Source: Nannocystis sp. RBIL2
GTDB taxonomy: Bacteria > Myxococcota_A > Polyangia > Nannocystales > Nannocystaceae
Direction: 5' to 3'
DNA length: 64,000 nt
Assembly: GCF_026626745.1 (NCBI RefSeq)
Contig: NZ_JAPNJW010000002.1
Location: 124,001 to 188,000, forward strand
Every line of letters starts with the position of its first letter. The first letter of the stretch is position 1. The notes below the pieces were generated by a model. The model was not told the DNA's origin. It did not search any database and was given only the letters and a program-made list of their open reading frames with translations. Shown here in pieces: positions 32,114 through 39,704 of the stretch. Both the position numbers and the translations under genes were made by a program.

Positions 32114-33505
32114 TCAGCCCTCTTTCTCGATCTCGTTGAGGTTGTGCCGGAGCACGGCGCCGAAGTCCGACTTACCCGGGTCGACGAAGGTGCACAGCGC
32201 CAGGTCCTCCTCGTCGAGCTCGAGCGCGCCGAGCTCGACGGCCCGGTCGGTGTCGCCGACGAGGAGCGAGCGGAGGAGGAAGGTCGGCAGGATGTCGAGC
32301 GGCATGACGCGCTCGTACATGCCGATCGGGACCATGGCCCGCGGCGAGCCGTTGGTCGTGGTGGTGAGGTCGAACTTCTTGCCGAACAGCTTGGCCAGGT
32401 AGCCGAAGTAGACCGGGATGGTGCTGTACTTGCGGCCGCCCGGAGCGAGCCAGCCGAGCAGCTCGCGCTGCCGGCCCTCGGCCAGGGCGGTGACCTGGTT
32501 GGCGTAGCGGCCGAGGTAACCGTCGAGCTCGCCGACGGCCTTGCGCCCGCCGAACACCGAGCCGCTGATGACGCGGTTCTCGCCGGCAGGCGAGGTCTTG
32601 AGCTCGCCGGCGGTCAGCTCGTCGAGGCTGGCGCCGCTGCGCGTGCTGAGGAGGCGCGGCCGCTGGACGGTCGGGCCGCCGAGAGCGACGACGCGGGTGA
32701 AGTCGAGCTCGCCGGTGGCGAACAGACGGCCGACGGCGACGACATCTTGGTAGCCGATGTGCCAGACGACCCGCTCGCGGTTGACCGGCTCGAGCACGTG
32801 GATGTGCGTGCCGACCAGGCCGGCCGGGTGGGGACCCTCGAAGGTCTCGACGCGCGCGCCGGCGGCGGCGCCGGCGTCGAGGTTGAGGCCGGCGCCCTTG
32901 CACACGTAGGTCTTCGGCGCGAGCTTGCTCAGGACGGCCAGGCCGCGCTGGAAGTCGGCCTCGTGACCCTTGAGCACCACCGCGACGTCGGCCGTCAGCG
33001 GGCTGGTGTCGATGGCGGTGACGAACAGGGCGCGCGGGGTCGACTCGGGGCTGGGGACGCGCGAGAACGGGCGCTGGCGCAGGGCCGTCCACAGGCCCGA
33101 TTCGACCAGCAGCGCCTTGACCTCGTCGGCGCCGAGCTGCTCGACCGGCTTGCGCGTGTAGCTGGCGAACGTGACGCTGTCCTCGGGGCCAGGTTGACCG
33201 GCGAGCTCGCGCTCGTTGAGGGCGATGACCAGCGAGACGAAGGCCCGCTTCTCGCCGCGGTGAACGGCGACGACCGAGCCGGCGCCCGGGGCGGTGAAGC
33301 GCACGCCCGGGGCCTTGCGATCCTCGAACAGGAGCTGTCCGCGCTTGACGGCGTCGCCGACCTTGACCTCCATCTTCGGCTTCATGCCCACGTAATCGGC
33401 GCCCAACAGGGCGACGTGACGTACGGGCGTGCCGGCCTCGATCACCTGCTGCGGCGTGCCGGTGATCGGGAGGTCGAGTCCCTTTTTGATCCGATGTACT
33501 GTCAT
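32114..33505 (-). CDS. nqrA: NqrA, cytoplasmic subunit of Na+-NQR
   Basis: The product has 463 residues. It begins MTVHRIKKGLDLPITG, close to the usual I-K-I-K-K-G-L-D-L-P-I-x-G opening, and continues VRHVALLGADYVGMKPKMEVKVGD and the biotinyl-lipoyl-like GQLLFEDRKAPGVRFTAPGAG. The rest has the SLBB-like and C-terminal domains of NqrA. It lacks cofactors in known structures and caps NqrB. It opens the nqrABCDEF-apbE-nqrM operon. The 202-nt gap to the mqn gene upstream holds an AT-richer TAGTAA-like box on the minus strand that could be a promoter. Confidence 0.96.
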   Translation of the reverse strand: MTVHRIKKGLDLPITGTPQQVIEAGTPVRHVALLGADYVGMKPKMEVKVGDAVKRGQLLFEDRKAPGVRFTAPGAGSVVAVHRGEKRAFVSLVIALNERELAGQPGPEDSVTFASYTRKPVEQLGADEVKALLVESGLWTALRQRPFSRVPSPESTPRALFVTAIDTSPLTADVAVVLKGHEADFQRGLAVLSKLAPKTYVCKGAGLNLDAGAAAGARVETFEGPHPAGLVGTHIHVLEPVNRERVVWHIGYQDVVAVGRLFATGELDFTRVVALGGPTVQRPRLLSTRSGASLDELTAGELKTSPAGENRVISGSVFGGRKAVGELDGYLGRYANQVTALAEGRQRELLGWLAPGGRKYSTIPVYFGYLAKLFGKKFDLTTTTNGSPRAMVPIGMYERVMPLDILPTFLLRSLLVGDTDRAVELGALELDEEDLALCTFVDPGKSDFGAVLRHNLNEIEKEG

Positions 33506-33707
33506 GGTGCGGGTTCTTGCGCGGACCGAGTCGGGCCTGAAGGCTTTCGCTGGGGCAGATCCGGTGCGTGAAGTTCGGAGCCCGGAGGCTCGTGGAGTGA
33601 GGCGGCCCGAACCGGTCCGAAAGACCGCTCGGATAGCCCTGGGGGGCGTTTACTATGTTCGCGGGATTTTTCGGAGTGCAGCCGGCCGTCCGCGGACGTG
33701 CGAGGGG

Positions 33708-35759
33708 TCACAAGACCCCGAGGTCACCGCAAGCGGCGGCCGGCGCGGCGACCGGCGCGCCGGCCGACGGAACGCTGGGCAGACGGTCGTAACGCATGTT
33801 CCGGCGCGCGGGGACGAAGCCGGCGAGCCGGATGTGGGCCTCGATCTCGGCGGCGCTCATCATGAACCGCGCGCCGGCCTGTGAGACGACGTTCTCCTCG
33901 ATCATGACGGACCCGAAGTCGTTTGCGCCGAAGCGCAGGGCGACCTCGCCGATCTCGGGCCCCAGAGTCGGCCAGCTGACCTGCAGGTTGGGGACGTTGT
34001 CGAGGTAGAGCCGCGCCAGCGCTTGTACCCGCAAGTACCGCAGCGGGCTGGTGTCGTCGCGCAGCTTGAGCCGGGTGCCGTCGGCCTGGAACGGCCAGGT
34101 GATGAAGGCGGTGAACCCACCGGTCTCGTCCTGCAGACTGCGCACCCGGTCCATGTGGTGGACGAGCTGCTCGGCGGTCTCCTGGAAGCCGAACACCATG
34201 GTGGCGGTGGTCTTCATGCCAAGGGCGTGGGCCTCGCGCATGACGGCCAGCCATTCGTCGGCGGTGTTCTTGAAGGGCGAGATCCGGGCGCGGATCTCGT
34301 CGTCCAGGATCTCGGCGCCGCCGCCCGGCAACGAGTCCATGCCGGCCGCGCGCAGCCGGACGAGGACGTCCCGGATCGGCAAGTCCTCGAGCTGGGCGAT
34401 GTGGATGATCTCGGTCGGCGACAGCGCGTGCAACGCCAGGCTGAAGTTGGCCTTGGTCCAGCGGAAGAAGTCCTCGTACCACTCGAGCCCGAGATCGGGG
34501 TTGAGGCCGCCCTGCAGGAGGATCTGGACGCCGCCCAACTCCTCGGTCTCACGGAACTTGCGGGCGAGCTCCTCGCGGCTCAGGACGTAGCCGCCACGAC
34601 CGCCGGGCGGAGTGTAGAAATTGCAAAACTTACAACGCGTTACGCACACGTTTGTATAGTTTACATTACGGTCGATGATGTAGGTGACGACGCCCTCGGG
34701 ATGGAGCGCCGCGCGGCGCGCGTCGGCGGCGGCGCCGAGCGCCATGAGGTCGGCGTGCTCGTAGAGGAAGATGCCCTCGGCGAGGTCGAGGCGGCCGCCG
34801 GCAGCTGCGCGCGCGAGTAGTTCGTCGGCCGCGAGCGGCGGCCGTGGTCGGCGGGCGGCGACCAGCGCTTCGGGCGCGGCGCCGCCGGCGAAGCGGATGT
34901 GGACCGGATCCTCGGGGTCGTGGCCGGGGATCGCGAGGAGGCCGGCGGCCGTGGCCCGCGAGAGGAACTCGACGACGCCCTCGCGCTCTTTGGTGGAGAG
35001 GCTGTAGCGGATCGCCCGCCGGAGGTAGTTGGCGTAGGCGTTGTCGCTGAGGAGGTCGCGCGCGGGCAGGCCGGCCTGGAGCTGCTGCTCGCGGAAGGCG
35101 TGGGCGAGCTCCTCGGCGTGCTTGAGGCCGTAGGCGCGAGCGTCCTGCAGGGCGGTGACGTGGGCGGGCGTGAGGAGGCCGGGCCGCGCGGCCCAGACGG
35201 CGAAGACGAACGGGAGGCCGGTCTGGGCCAGCCACATGGCGCCGAGGTCGAAGACGTGCGGGAAGCGATCGTGCAGCGCCATGGCGGCGTCGCCGATCAC
35301 GAGGGCGGCGTGGGTGCCCTGGACCAGGCCGGCGCCCTCGCGGTGCGGGGCGTGGACGCACTCGGGGCTGAGGCCCTGAGCGCGCAGGAGCAGCTGCACG
35401 AGGATGACGGAGGTCCGTGAGGCGGCGTCCAGGTAGATCCGCTCGATCTGCGGCAAGGGGACGGCCGAGACCAACAGGACCGAATGCACCGGACCGCGAC
35501 AGCCGATGCCGACCTCGGGCACGACCTCCCACTCGGGGTGCGCCGCGCAAGCGGCGACCGGGACGAGGGCGACGTCACACTCGCCGGTCTCCAAACGCCG
35601 CGCGCACTCGCTGGGGAGCACGAGGCTGAGGTCGAACAGCGGGGTGCCGTTCGGATGGCGCGGGACCTTGTCGGCGGAGAGGTGCTGGCCGACGAGCGGC
35701 TGGACGAGCGGCCAGGCGTTGAGGAACGAGACCGCACAGGCGCGCAATGGGGCGGGCAT
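33708..35759 (-). CDS. mqnA-mqnC: Fused MqnA-MqnC of the futalosine menaquinone pathway
   Basis: The product has 683 residues and two enzymes. Residues 1-290 are MqnA-like (chorismate dehydratase): RACAVSFLNAWPLVQPL, LSLVLPSECARRLETGECDVALVPVAA and TSVILVQLLLR. Residues 315-670 are MqnC-like (radical-SAM dehypoxanthine futalosine cyclase): GIFLYEHADLMALGAAADARR, NVNYTNVCVTRCKFCNFY with the CxxxCxxC cluster ligands, SLPGGGAEIL, TTATMVFGFQET and ENVVSQAG. MqnA makes 3-enolpyruvyl-benzoate; MqnC cyclises a later intermediate, so the two do not act consecutively. The protein lies directly upstream of nqr and supplies the quinone pathway. The cluster-motif region has strikingly AT-rich codons. Confidence 0.9.
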   Translation of the reverse strand: MPAPLRACAVSFLNAWPLVQPLVGQHLSADKVPRHPNGTPLFDLSLVLPSECARRLETGECDVALVPVAACAAHPEWEVVPEVGIGCRGPVHSVLLVSAVPLPQIERIYLDAASRTSVILVQLLLRAQGLSPECVHAPHREGAGLVQGTHAALVIGDAAMALHDRFPHVFDLGAMWLAQTGLPFVFAVWAARPGLLTPAHVTALQDARAYGLKHAEELAHAFREQQLQAGLPARDLLSDNAYANYLRRAIRYSLSTKEREGVVEFLSRATAAGLLAIPGHDPEDPVHIRFAGGAAPEALVAARRPRPPLAADELLARAAAGGRLDLAEGIFLYEHADLMALGAAADARRAALHPEGVVTYIIDRNVNYTNVCVTRCKFCNFYTPPGGRGGYVLSREELARKFRETEELGGVQILLQGGLNPDLGLEWYEDFFRWTKANFSLALHALSPTEIIHIAQLEDLPIRDVLVRLRAAGMDSLPGGGAEILDDEIRARISPFKNTADEWLAVMREAHALGMKTTATMVFGFQETAEQLVHHMDRVRSLQDETGGFTAFITWPFQADGTRLKLRDDTSPLRYLRVQALARLYLDNVPNLQVSWPTLGPEIGEVALRFGANDFGSVMIEENVVSQAGARFMMSAAEIEAHIRLAGFVPARRNMRYDRLPSVPSAGAPVAAPAAACGDLGVL

Positions 35760-35867
35760 GGCGGGCGGATTGTACGAGAAAGGAAGGCGAGCGGCGAGGC
35801 GCGTGCGCTTGCTCGCAGGGGGCGCCGGAGGAGCGGTTCGGGGCGATGGGCTGGCCTTGAGGACAGG

Positions 35868-36233
35868 TCAGAGGGGGAGCTCGAGGTTGGCGGCGGGCAG
35901 CGCGACGTCCTCGTAGAGGTCGACGAGCGCGAGCTTGACGCCGGCGGTCTCGAGAGCGAGCTCGTCGTGCGGGCGCGGCAAGATCTCGGTGAGCCAGCGA
36001 CGCTCGTCGAGGCGACGGTGCAACTCGACGAACATGCGCTCGCTGTCGACGAGCAAGACCTCCCGCACGCTGGCGATGGCCCGGTACTCGGGGACCTTGC
36101 ACCGGCGATCGAAGAGCTCGGTGCTCTCCGACAGGACCTCGCACACGAACAGCGGCGCGGCGACGGCGCGGTCGCCCGGGCGCGAGGGCTCGCAGGTGAC
36201 GAGCAGGTCGGCCTGGTAGTAGGAGCGCTTCAA
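35868..36233 (-). pseudogene. N-terminally truncated Uma2-family (DUF820) protein
   Basis: This 121-residue frame starts with TTG and MKRSYYQADLLVTCEP, and aligns from there to the end with the neighbouring full-length Uma2 gene (RRHTYYQVDLLVTCEP onward). The first 75 residues, including the ELHDG-type acidic residue of the PD-(D/E)XK-like core, are absent. What remains has the family's D (ADLLV), E (FVCEVLSEST) and K (RCKVPEYRAI). It is probably a decayed tandem duplicate. Between the copies is an isolated GGGACAGGTC element. Confidence 0.7.
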
Positions 36234-36251
36234 CCTGGTGTTTGGGACAGG

Positions 36252-36839
36252 TCAGCCGGCGGCTTCTTCGGCGGGGAAGACGACGCGGCGGTAGAGGTCG
36301 TCGAGCGCGAGATCGAGGCCGACGCTGTCGAGGTGGAGGACGTCGGTCGGGTCGCGCAAGATCTCGCTGAGCCAGCGGATGCCCTCGAAGCGGCGGTAGA
36401 GCTCGACGTGCATGGCCTCGCTGTCGATGAGCACGACCTCCTGGACGCTGGCGAGCTGGCGGTAGTCGGGCAGCTTGCGGTTGCGATCGATCGCCTGGGT
36501 GCTCGGAGACAGCACTTCGACGAGCAGGAGGGGGGCGCGGATCGTGCGCTGGCGGGGCTCGGGCGGCTCGCAGGTGACGAGCAGGTCGACCTGGTAATAG
36601 GTGTGTCGCCGCAGCGACGGGACGACTCCCGCTTCCGTAAGAACCTCGCAACAGTCTTCGAGGATGGGGCCGATGGCGTGACTGAGCGTGGTCACGAGGC
36701 TGTGGTGGGCGCGCATCGGCGGGGCCATGGCGACGACGTGGCCGTCGTGGAGCTCGTGGCGGGCGCCTTCTGGCCAGGTGATGGCCAGGAACTCGTCGAC
36801 GGTCAGCGGGTCGGGGAGCTTGCGCTGCGGTTCGCCCAT
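36252..36839 (-). CDS. Uma2-family putative restriction endonuclease (DUF820)
   Basis: The product has 195 residues. It starts MGEPQRKLPDPLTVDEFLAITWPEGARHELHDGHVVAMAPP and carries YYQVDLLVTCEP, APLLLVEVLSPSTQAIDRNRKLPDYR and VVLIDSEAMHVELYRR, the standard Uma2 pattern with the PD-(D/E)XK-like acidic residues and a Lys. Family members are abundant in cyanobacteria and myxobacteria and their function is largely unproven; some are linked to mobile DNA. A truncated second copy lies immediately downstream. Confidence 0.85.
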   Translation of the reverse strand: MGEPQRKLPDPLTVDEFLAITWPEGARHELHDGHVVAMAPPMRAHHSLVTTLSHAIGPILEDCCEVLTEAGVVPSLRRHTYYQVDLLVTCEPPEPRQRTIRAPLLLVEVLSPSTQAIDRNRKLPDYRQLASVQEVVLIDSEAMHVELYRRFEGIRWLSEILRDPTDVLHLDSVGLDLALDDLYRRVVFPAEEAAG

Positions 36840-36923
36840 GCCACGATCAGCGTAGCAGAGGTCGCGCCGCCCTGGTAGCGGCCGCGCGGGGCGTCCGGCG
36901 GGCTGGCGGAAGCGCTGGCCTTT

Positions 36924-36946
36924 CGGACATGTTTAGAAGGACATGC
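36924..36946. repeat. GGACATGTCC pair overlapping a gene's stop codon
   Basis: CGGACATGTTTAGAAGGACATGCGG spans the end of the leftward outer-membrane gene. It supplies the codons for its terminal MSF and the TAA stop. Two GGACATG cores are 16 nt apart. Confidence 0.6.
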
Positions 36947-37676
36947 GGAACGGCAGGCGTGCGGCGGGCTGCTGTTTGCGGCGGGCGACGTCGAAGTAGA
37001 CGGAGAGGCCGACGTCCCAGTAGGGGCTTACCTCGTTGCCCTCGCGGTTGTGGAGGCCGAACAGGCCGCCGCTGGCGAAGATGTCGACGTGGCGGGCGAT
37101 CCGGAATTGCATGCCGCCGTGGAGGGAGCCGAACAGGGTCGAGGGCAGGCCCTCGGCGGCGGTGGCCTGCAGGCGGCCGCGGGCGTAGAGGGCGAAGAAG
37201 CTGAAGTGGTAGCCGGCGCCGCCGCCGACGTAGCCGCCGAGAGCGGCGCGCTCGGTCCAGCCGCGAGTGTCGGCGCACCGCGAGTCGGGGCAATAGAAGC
37301 GGCCGCCGACGCCGCCGCCGACGCCGAGCTCGCCGTCGAGGGCGCCGTGGAGCTTGCGGTCGCGACGGGGCGCGTAGGTGAAGCGGCCGCCGAGGTAGCC
37401 GAGGGCCCACTGGCGGAACGAGAAGTCGGCGCCGACCTCGACGCTGGCCCAGTCGCGCACGCCGTAGCCGATGAACGGGCCGCCGCTGCCGGGGCGACCC
37501 GGGTGCGCGACGGCGCCGCCGAGCTCGAGCTGACCCTGGCGGATCCGGCCGGGAGCGCCGTAGCCGGGGCTGCGCACGGGCGGGCCGTAGGACATGCAGG
37601 CCGGACAGGCGAGCAGCACGGCGAGCGCGGGCAGCCGACCGATCGAGCTCGCGTTGCGAAGCGGTGACACGCCCAT
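36933..37676 (-). CDS. Outer-membrane lipoprotein or beta-barrel protein
   Basis: From the ATG at 37676 the product has 247 residues. The signal ends LAVLLACPACMSYG, where LLAC fits a lipobox. The mature part is a Gly- and Tyr-rich sequence of amphipathic strands (VEVGADFSFRQWALGYLGGRFTYAP, GYHFSFFALYARGRLQA, GLSVYFDVARR) ending FRMSF with a C-terminal Phe. This suggests a barrel, though a lipidated barrel would be unusual, so simple signal-peptidase-I cleavage is possible. There is one Cys pair (FYCPDSRCAD). The function is unknown. It diverges from nnrD. Confidence 0.65.
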   Translation of the reverse strand: MGVSPLRNASSIGRLPALAVLLACPACMSYGPPVRSPGYGAPGRIRQGQLELGGAVAHPGRPGSGGPFIGYGVRDWASVEVGADFSFRQWALGYLGGRFTYAPRRDRKLHGALDGELGVGGGVGGRFYCPDSRCADTRGWTERAALGGYVGGGAGYHFSFFALYARGRLQATAAEGLPSTLFGSLHGGMQFRIARHVDIFASGGLFGLHNREGNEVSPYWDVGLSVYFDVARRKQQPAARLPFRMSF

Positions 37677-37743
37677 CGCCGCCGAGGATGGCAGGAGGCG
37701 ACAGGACCGGCAACCACGGGAGCCGGTCGGAGTCGGGCGTCGG

Positions 37744-37772
37744 CGAGGACATGACCTTCGAGACATGTGATG
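37744..37772. repeat. GGACATG/GACATGTG pair in a divergent promoter gap
   Basis: GAGGACATGACCTTCGAGACATGTGATGG forms a partial hairpin with a TTCG-like loop. It is an exception to the rule that arrays follow gene ends: it lies between two divergent starts (37676 and 37821). Confidence 0.55.
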
Positions 37773-37820
37773 GCCCGCCCGGCGGTCGCGCGCTCGCCCG
37801 CGCGGGACGAACGGGTTATC

Positions 37821-39314
37821 ATGCCGGCCATGACGCGTGCCTGGGCGACGCTGTGGACGAGGAGTCAGGCGGCGGCGGCCGACCGCCACACGATCGTGGA
37901 GCTGGGGACGCCGTCGCCGGTGTTGATGGAGCGGGCGGCGCTGTGCTGCGCCCGCGAGGCGCTGGCGATGCGCGGGGACCTGCCGGTGTGGGCGCTGTGC
38001 GGGCCGGGCAACAATGGCGGCGACGGGGTGGCGGTGGCGCGGATCCTCCACGGGTGGGGGGTGCCGGCGCGGGCGTTCCTGCTGAGCGAACGCCAGAGCC
38101 CGGAGCTGGCCCAGCAGGTGGCCTTGGCGGAGAAGCTGGGGGTGCCGATCGAGCGCGGGCTGCCGCAGGGACCAGCGGAGGCGCTGATCGTCGACGCGAT
38201 GCTCGGGACGGGGGCTGCGCCGCCGCTGCGCCAGCCGTTCGTGGCGGCGGTGACGTGGGCCAACGCGCGCTCGGGGCCGAAGCTGGCGATCGACATCCCG
38301 ACCGGGCTCGGCGCCGACACGGGGGCTGTGCCCGGGCCGGTGTTCACCGCCGACCGCACGGTGACGTTCGTCCGCTCGAAGCCGGGGCTGCACGTGACGC
38401 CCGGGCGCGCGGCCGCGGGCGAGGTGGTGGTGGCCGACATCGGGATTGTCTCTCAGGACATGTCGGATGAGACATGTCTGATCGATCCGGGCGAGGTGGC
38501 CAGGAGCATCGCGGGGCTGAAGCCGGGTTCGCACAAGGGGGAGCGCGGGCACGTCGGGATCGTCGGCGGCTCGGCGGGGACGCCGGGGGCGGCGGTGCTG
38601 GCCGGAGCGGCGGCGCTGCGGGCCGGGGCGGGGCTGGTGACGATCGCCACCGACGATCGCGAGGTGCAGGCGCAGCTGCTGGCGCACCGGCCGGAGTTGA
38701 TGGTGCAGCCCCGCGGCGACGAGCCGGTGCCGGCGGCGAAGGTGCTGGTGGTCGGGCCGGGGCTGGTGCGCGAGGCGGACCGCGCGGGGCTGGCCGAATT
38801 GTGGCTGGAAGACCGGCGGCCGGCGGTTTGGGACGCGTCGGCGCTGGCCGAGATCGAGGGGCGCTCGACGATGCCGCGGGTGATCACGCCGCATCCGGCG
38901 GAGGCGGCTCGCTTGCTGTCCGCGAGGACAGGTGAGACGTGGACCGCGGCGCGGGTGCAGGCCGATCGCCCGCTGGCGGCGCGGTCGCTGGCGACGGTGA
39001 CGGGCGCGGTGGTGGTGCTGAAGGGCGAGGGGACGCTGGTGGCCGAGGGCTCGCGCCTGGGCGTGTGCGTGAGCGGCGGGCCTGCCCTGGCGACCGCGGG
39101 CAGCGGTGACTGCCTGGCTGGAGCGATCGCGGCGCTGCTCGGCCGCGGGCTGTCGCCGTGGGTTGCCGCGACGGTCGGGGTGCATGTCCACGGGGTGGCG
39201 GGCGAACGGCTGATCGTGGGAGCGGTGGCGCTGGACATCGCCGATGCGATCGCGGCGGTGCTGGCGGCGCCAGAGGAGACGCACCCGCGATTCCCGCGGC
39301 GCGTGCTCGGCTGA
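37821..39314 (+). CDS. nnrD: Bifunctional NAD(P)HX epimerase/dehydratase
   Basis: The product has 497 residues; an ATG at 37830 is an alternative. The N-terminal YjeF_N epimerase domain has ALCGPGNNGGDGVAVARIL, IVDAMLGTG and AIDIPTGLGADTG. The C-terminal ADP-dependent dehydratase (carbohydrate-kinase fold) has VGIVGGSAGTPGAAVLAGAAALRAGAGL, VITPHPAEAARLL, VVLKGEGTLV and ATAGSGDCLAGAIAALL. Together they repair hydrated NADH and NADPH. The linker between the domains (GIVSQDMSDETCLIDP) is encoded by a copy of the genome's hairpin repeat. The gene stands alone, divergent from an outer-membrane gene. Confidence 0.94.
   Translation: MPAMTRAWATLWTRSQAAAADRHTIVELGTPSPVLMERAALCCAREALAMRGDLPVWALCGPGNNGGDGVAVARILHGWGVPARAFLLSERQSPELAQQVALAEKLGVPIERGLPQGPAEALIVDAMLGTGAAPPLRQPFVAAVTWANARSGPKLAIDIPTGLGADTGAVPGPVFTADRTVTFVRSKPGLHVTPGRAAAGEVVVADIGIVSQDMSDETCLIDPGEVARSIAGLKPGSHKGERGHVGIVGGSAGTPGAAVLAGAAALRAGAGLVTIATDDREVQAQLLAHRPELMVQPRGDEPVPAAKVLVVGPGLVREADRAGLAELWLEDRRPAVWDASALAEIEGRSTMPRVITPHPAEAARLLSARTGETWTAARVQADRPLAARSLATVTGAVVVLKGEGTLVAEGSRLGVCVSGGPALATAGSGDCLAGAIAALLGRGLSPWVAATVGVHVHGVAGERLIVGAVALDIADAIAAVLAAPEETHPRFPRRVLG
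38450..38480. repeat. GACATGTC inverted pair inside nnrD coding linker
   Basis: GACATGTC at 38457-38464 and 38471-38478 flank a GGATGA loop, with a TGTCTC element before them. The frame is kept and the segment encodes SQDMSDETCL between the two enzyme domains. Confidence 0.7.
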
Positions 39315-39704
39315 CGCGATCGTCGGCGGCCTGACGAGCGGACGGCTGCCGGGTCGTCAGTCGGTTCGAAGAGTCACCGCCTTCGCTGGCGGGTCCGGGG
39401 CCTGGACGCCGAGCTCGGCGGGACGATGCGGTCTCTGGTGGCGCTCGCCCAGTCGCTCGCTGCCTCGAGGTCACTCGAGAATCGAGGCCTGCGATTGGCG
39501 CTGCGGCCTTTGCTGGGGCTCACCGCGGCGTCGGCTGCTTCGAGGTCGACGGCGGGTCGCTGCGATCTTCCCTGGCGCGAGAGACGGTCGGCGGGGGCGA
39601 TGCATGGGCGGGTGTTCAAGGGGCGGGACCTGTGGCACCTTTCCGGCGTGCAGCAGCGAACGGGTGCGCGGGAACCGAGTCGACGAGGGCGTTGTCCCGT
39701 GGCC
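39315..39704. other. Intergenic, no supported gene
   Basis: The 390-nt gap before the TPR lipoprotein gene has open frames but no coding character in any of them; the open frame continuing upstream of the chosen ATG lacks a signal. A promoter for the four-gene operon that follows should lie here, but no convincing box was found. Confidence 0.4.

Noticed and set aside
34615..34675. Internal promoter as the main explanation for the AT-rich patch in mqnC
   Set aside because: No good -35/-10 pair at 16-18 nt spacing was found, and no gene start follows nearby on either strand; kept only as one possibility.
36933..39284. 783-codon minus-strand open frame
   Set aside because: Its upper two thirds are antisense to the clear NAD(P)HX repair gene; only the last 247 codons, from ATG 37676, form a plausible protein.
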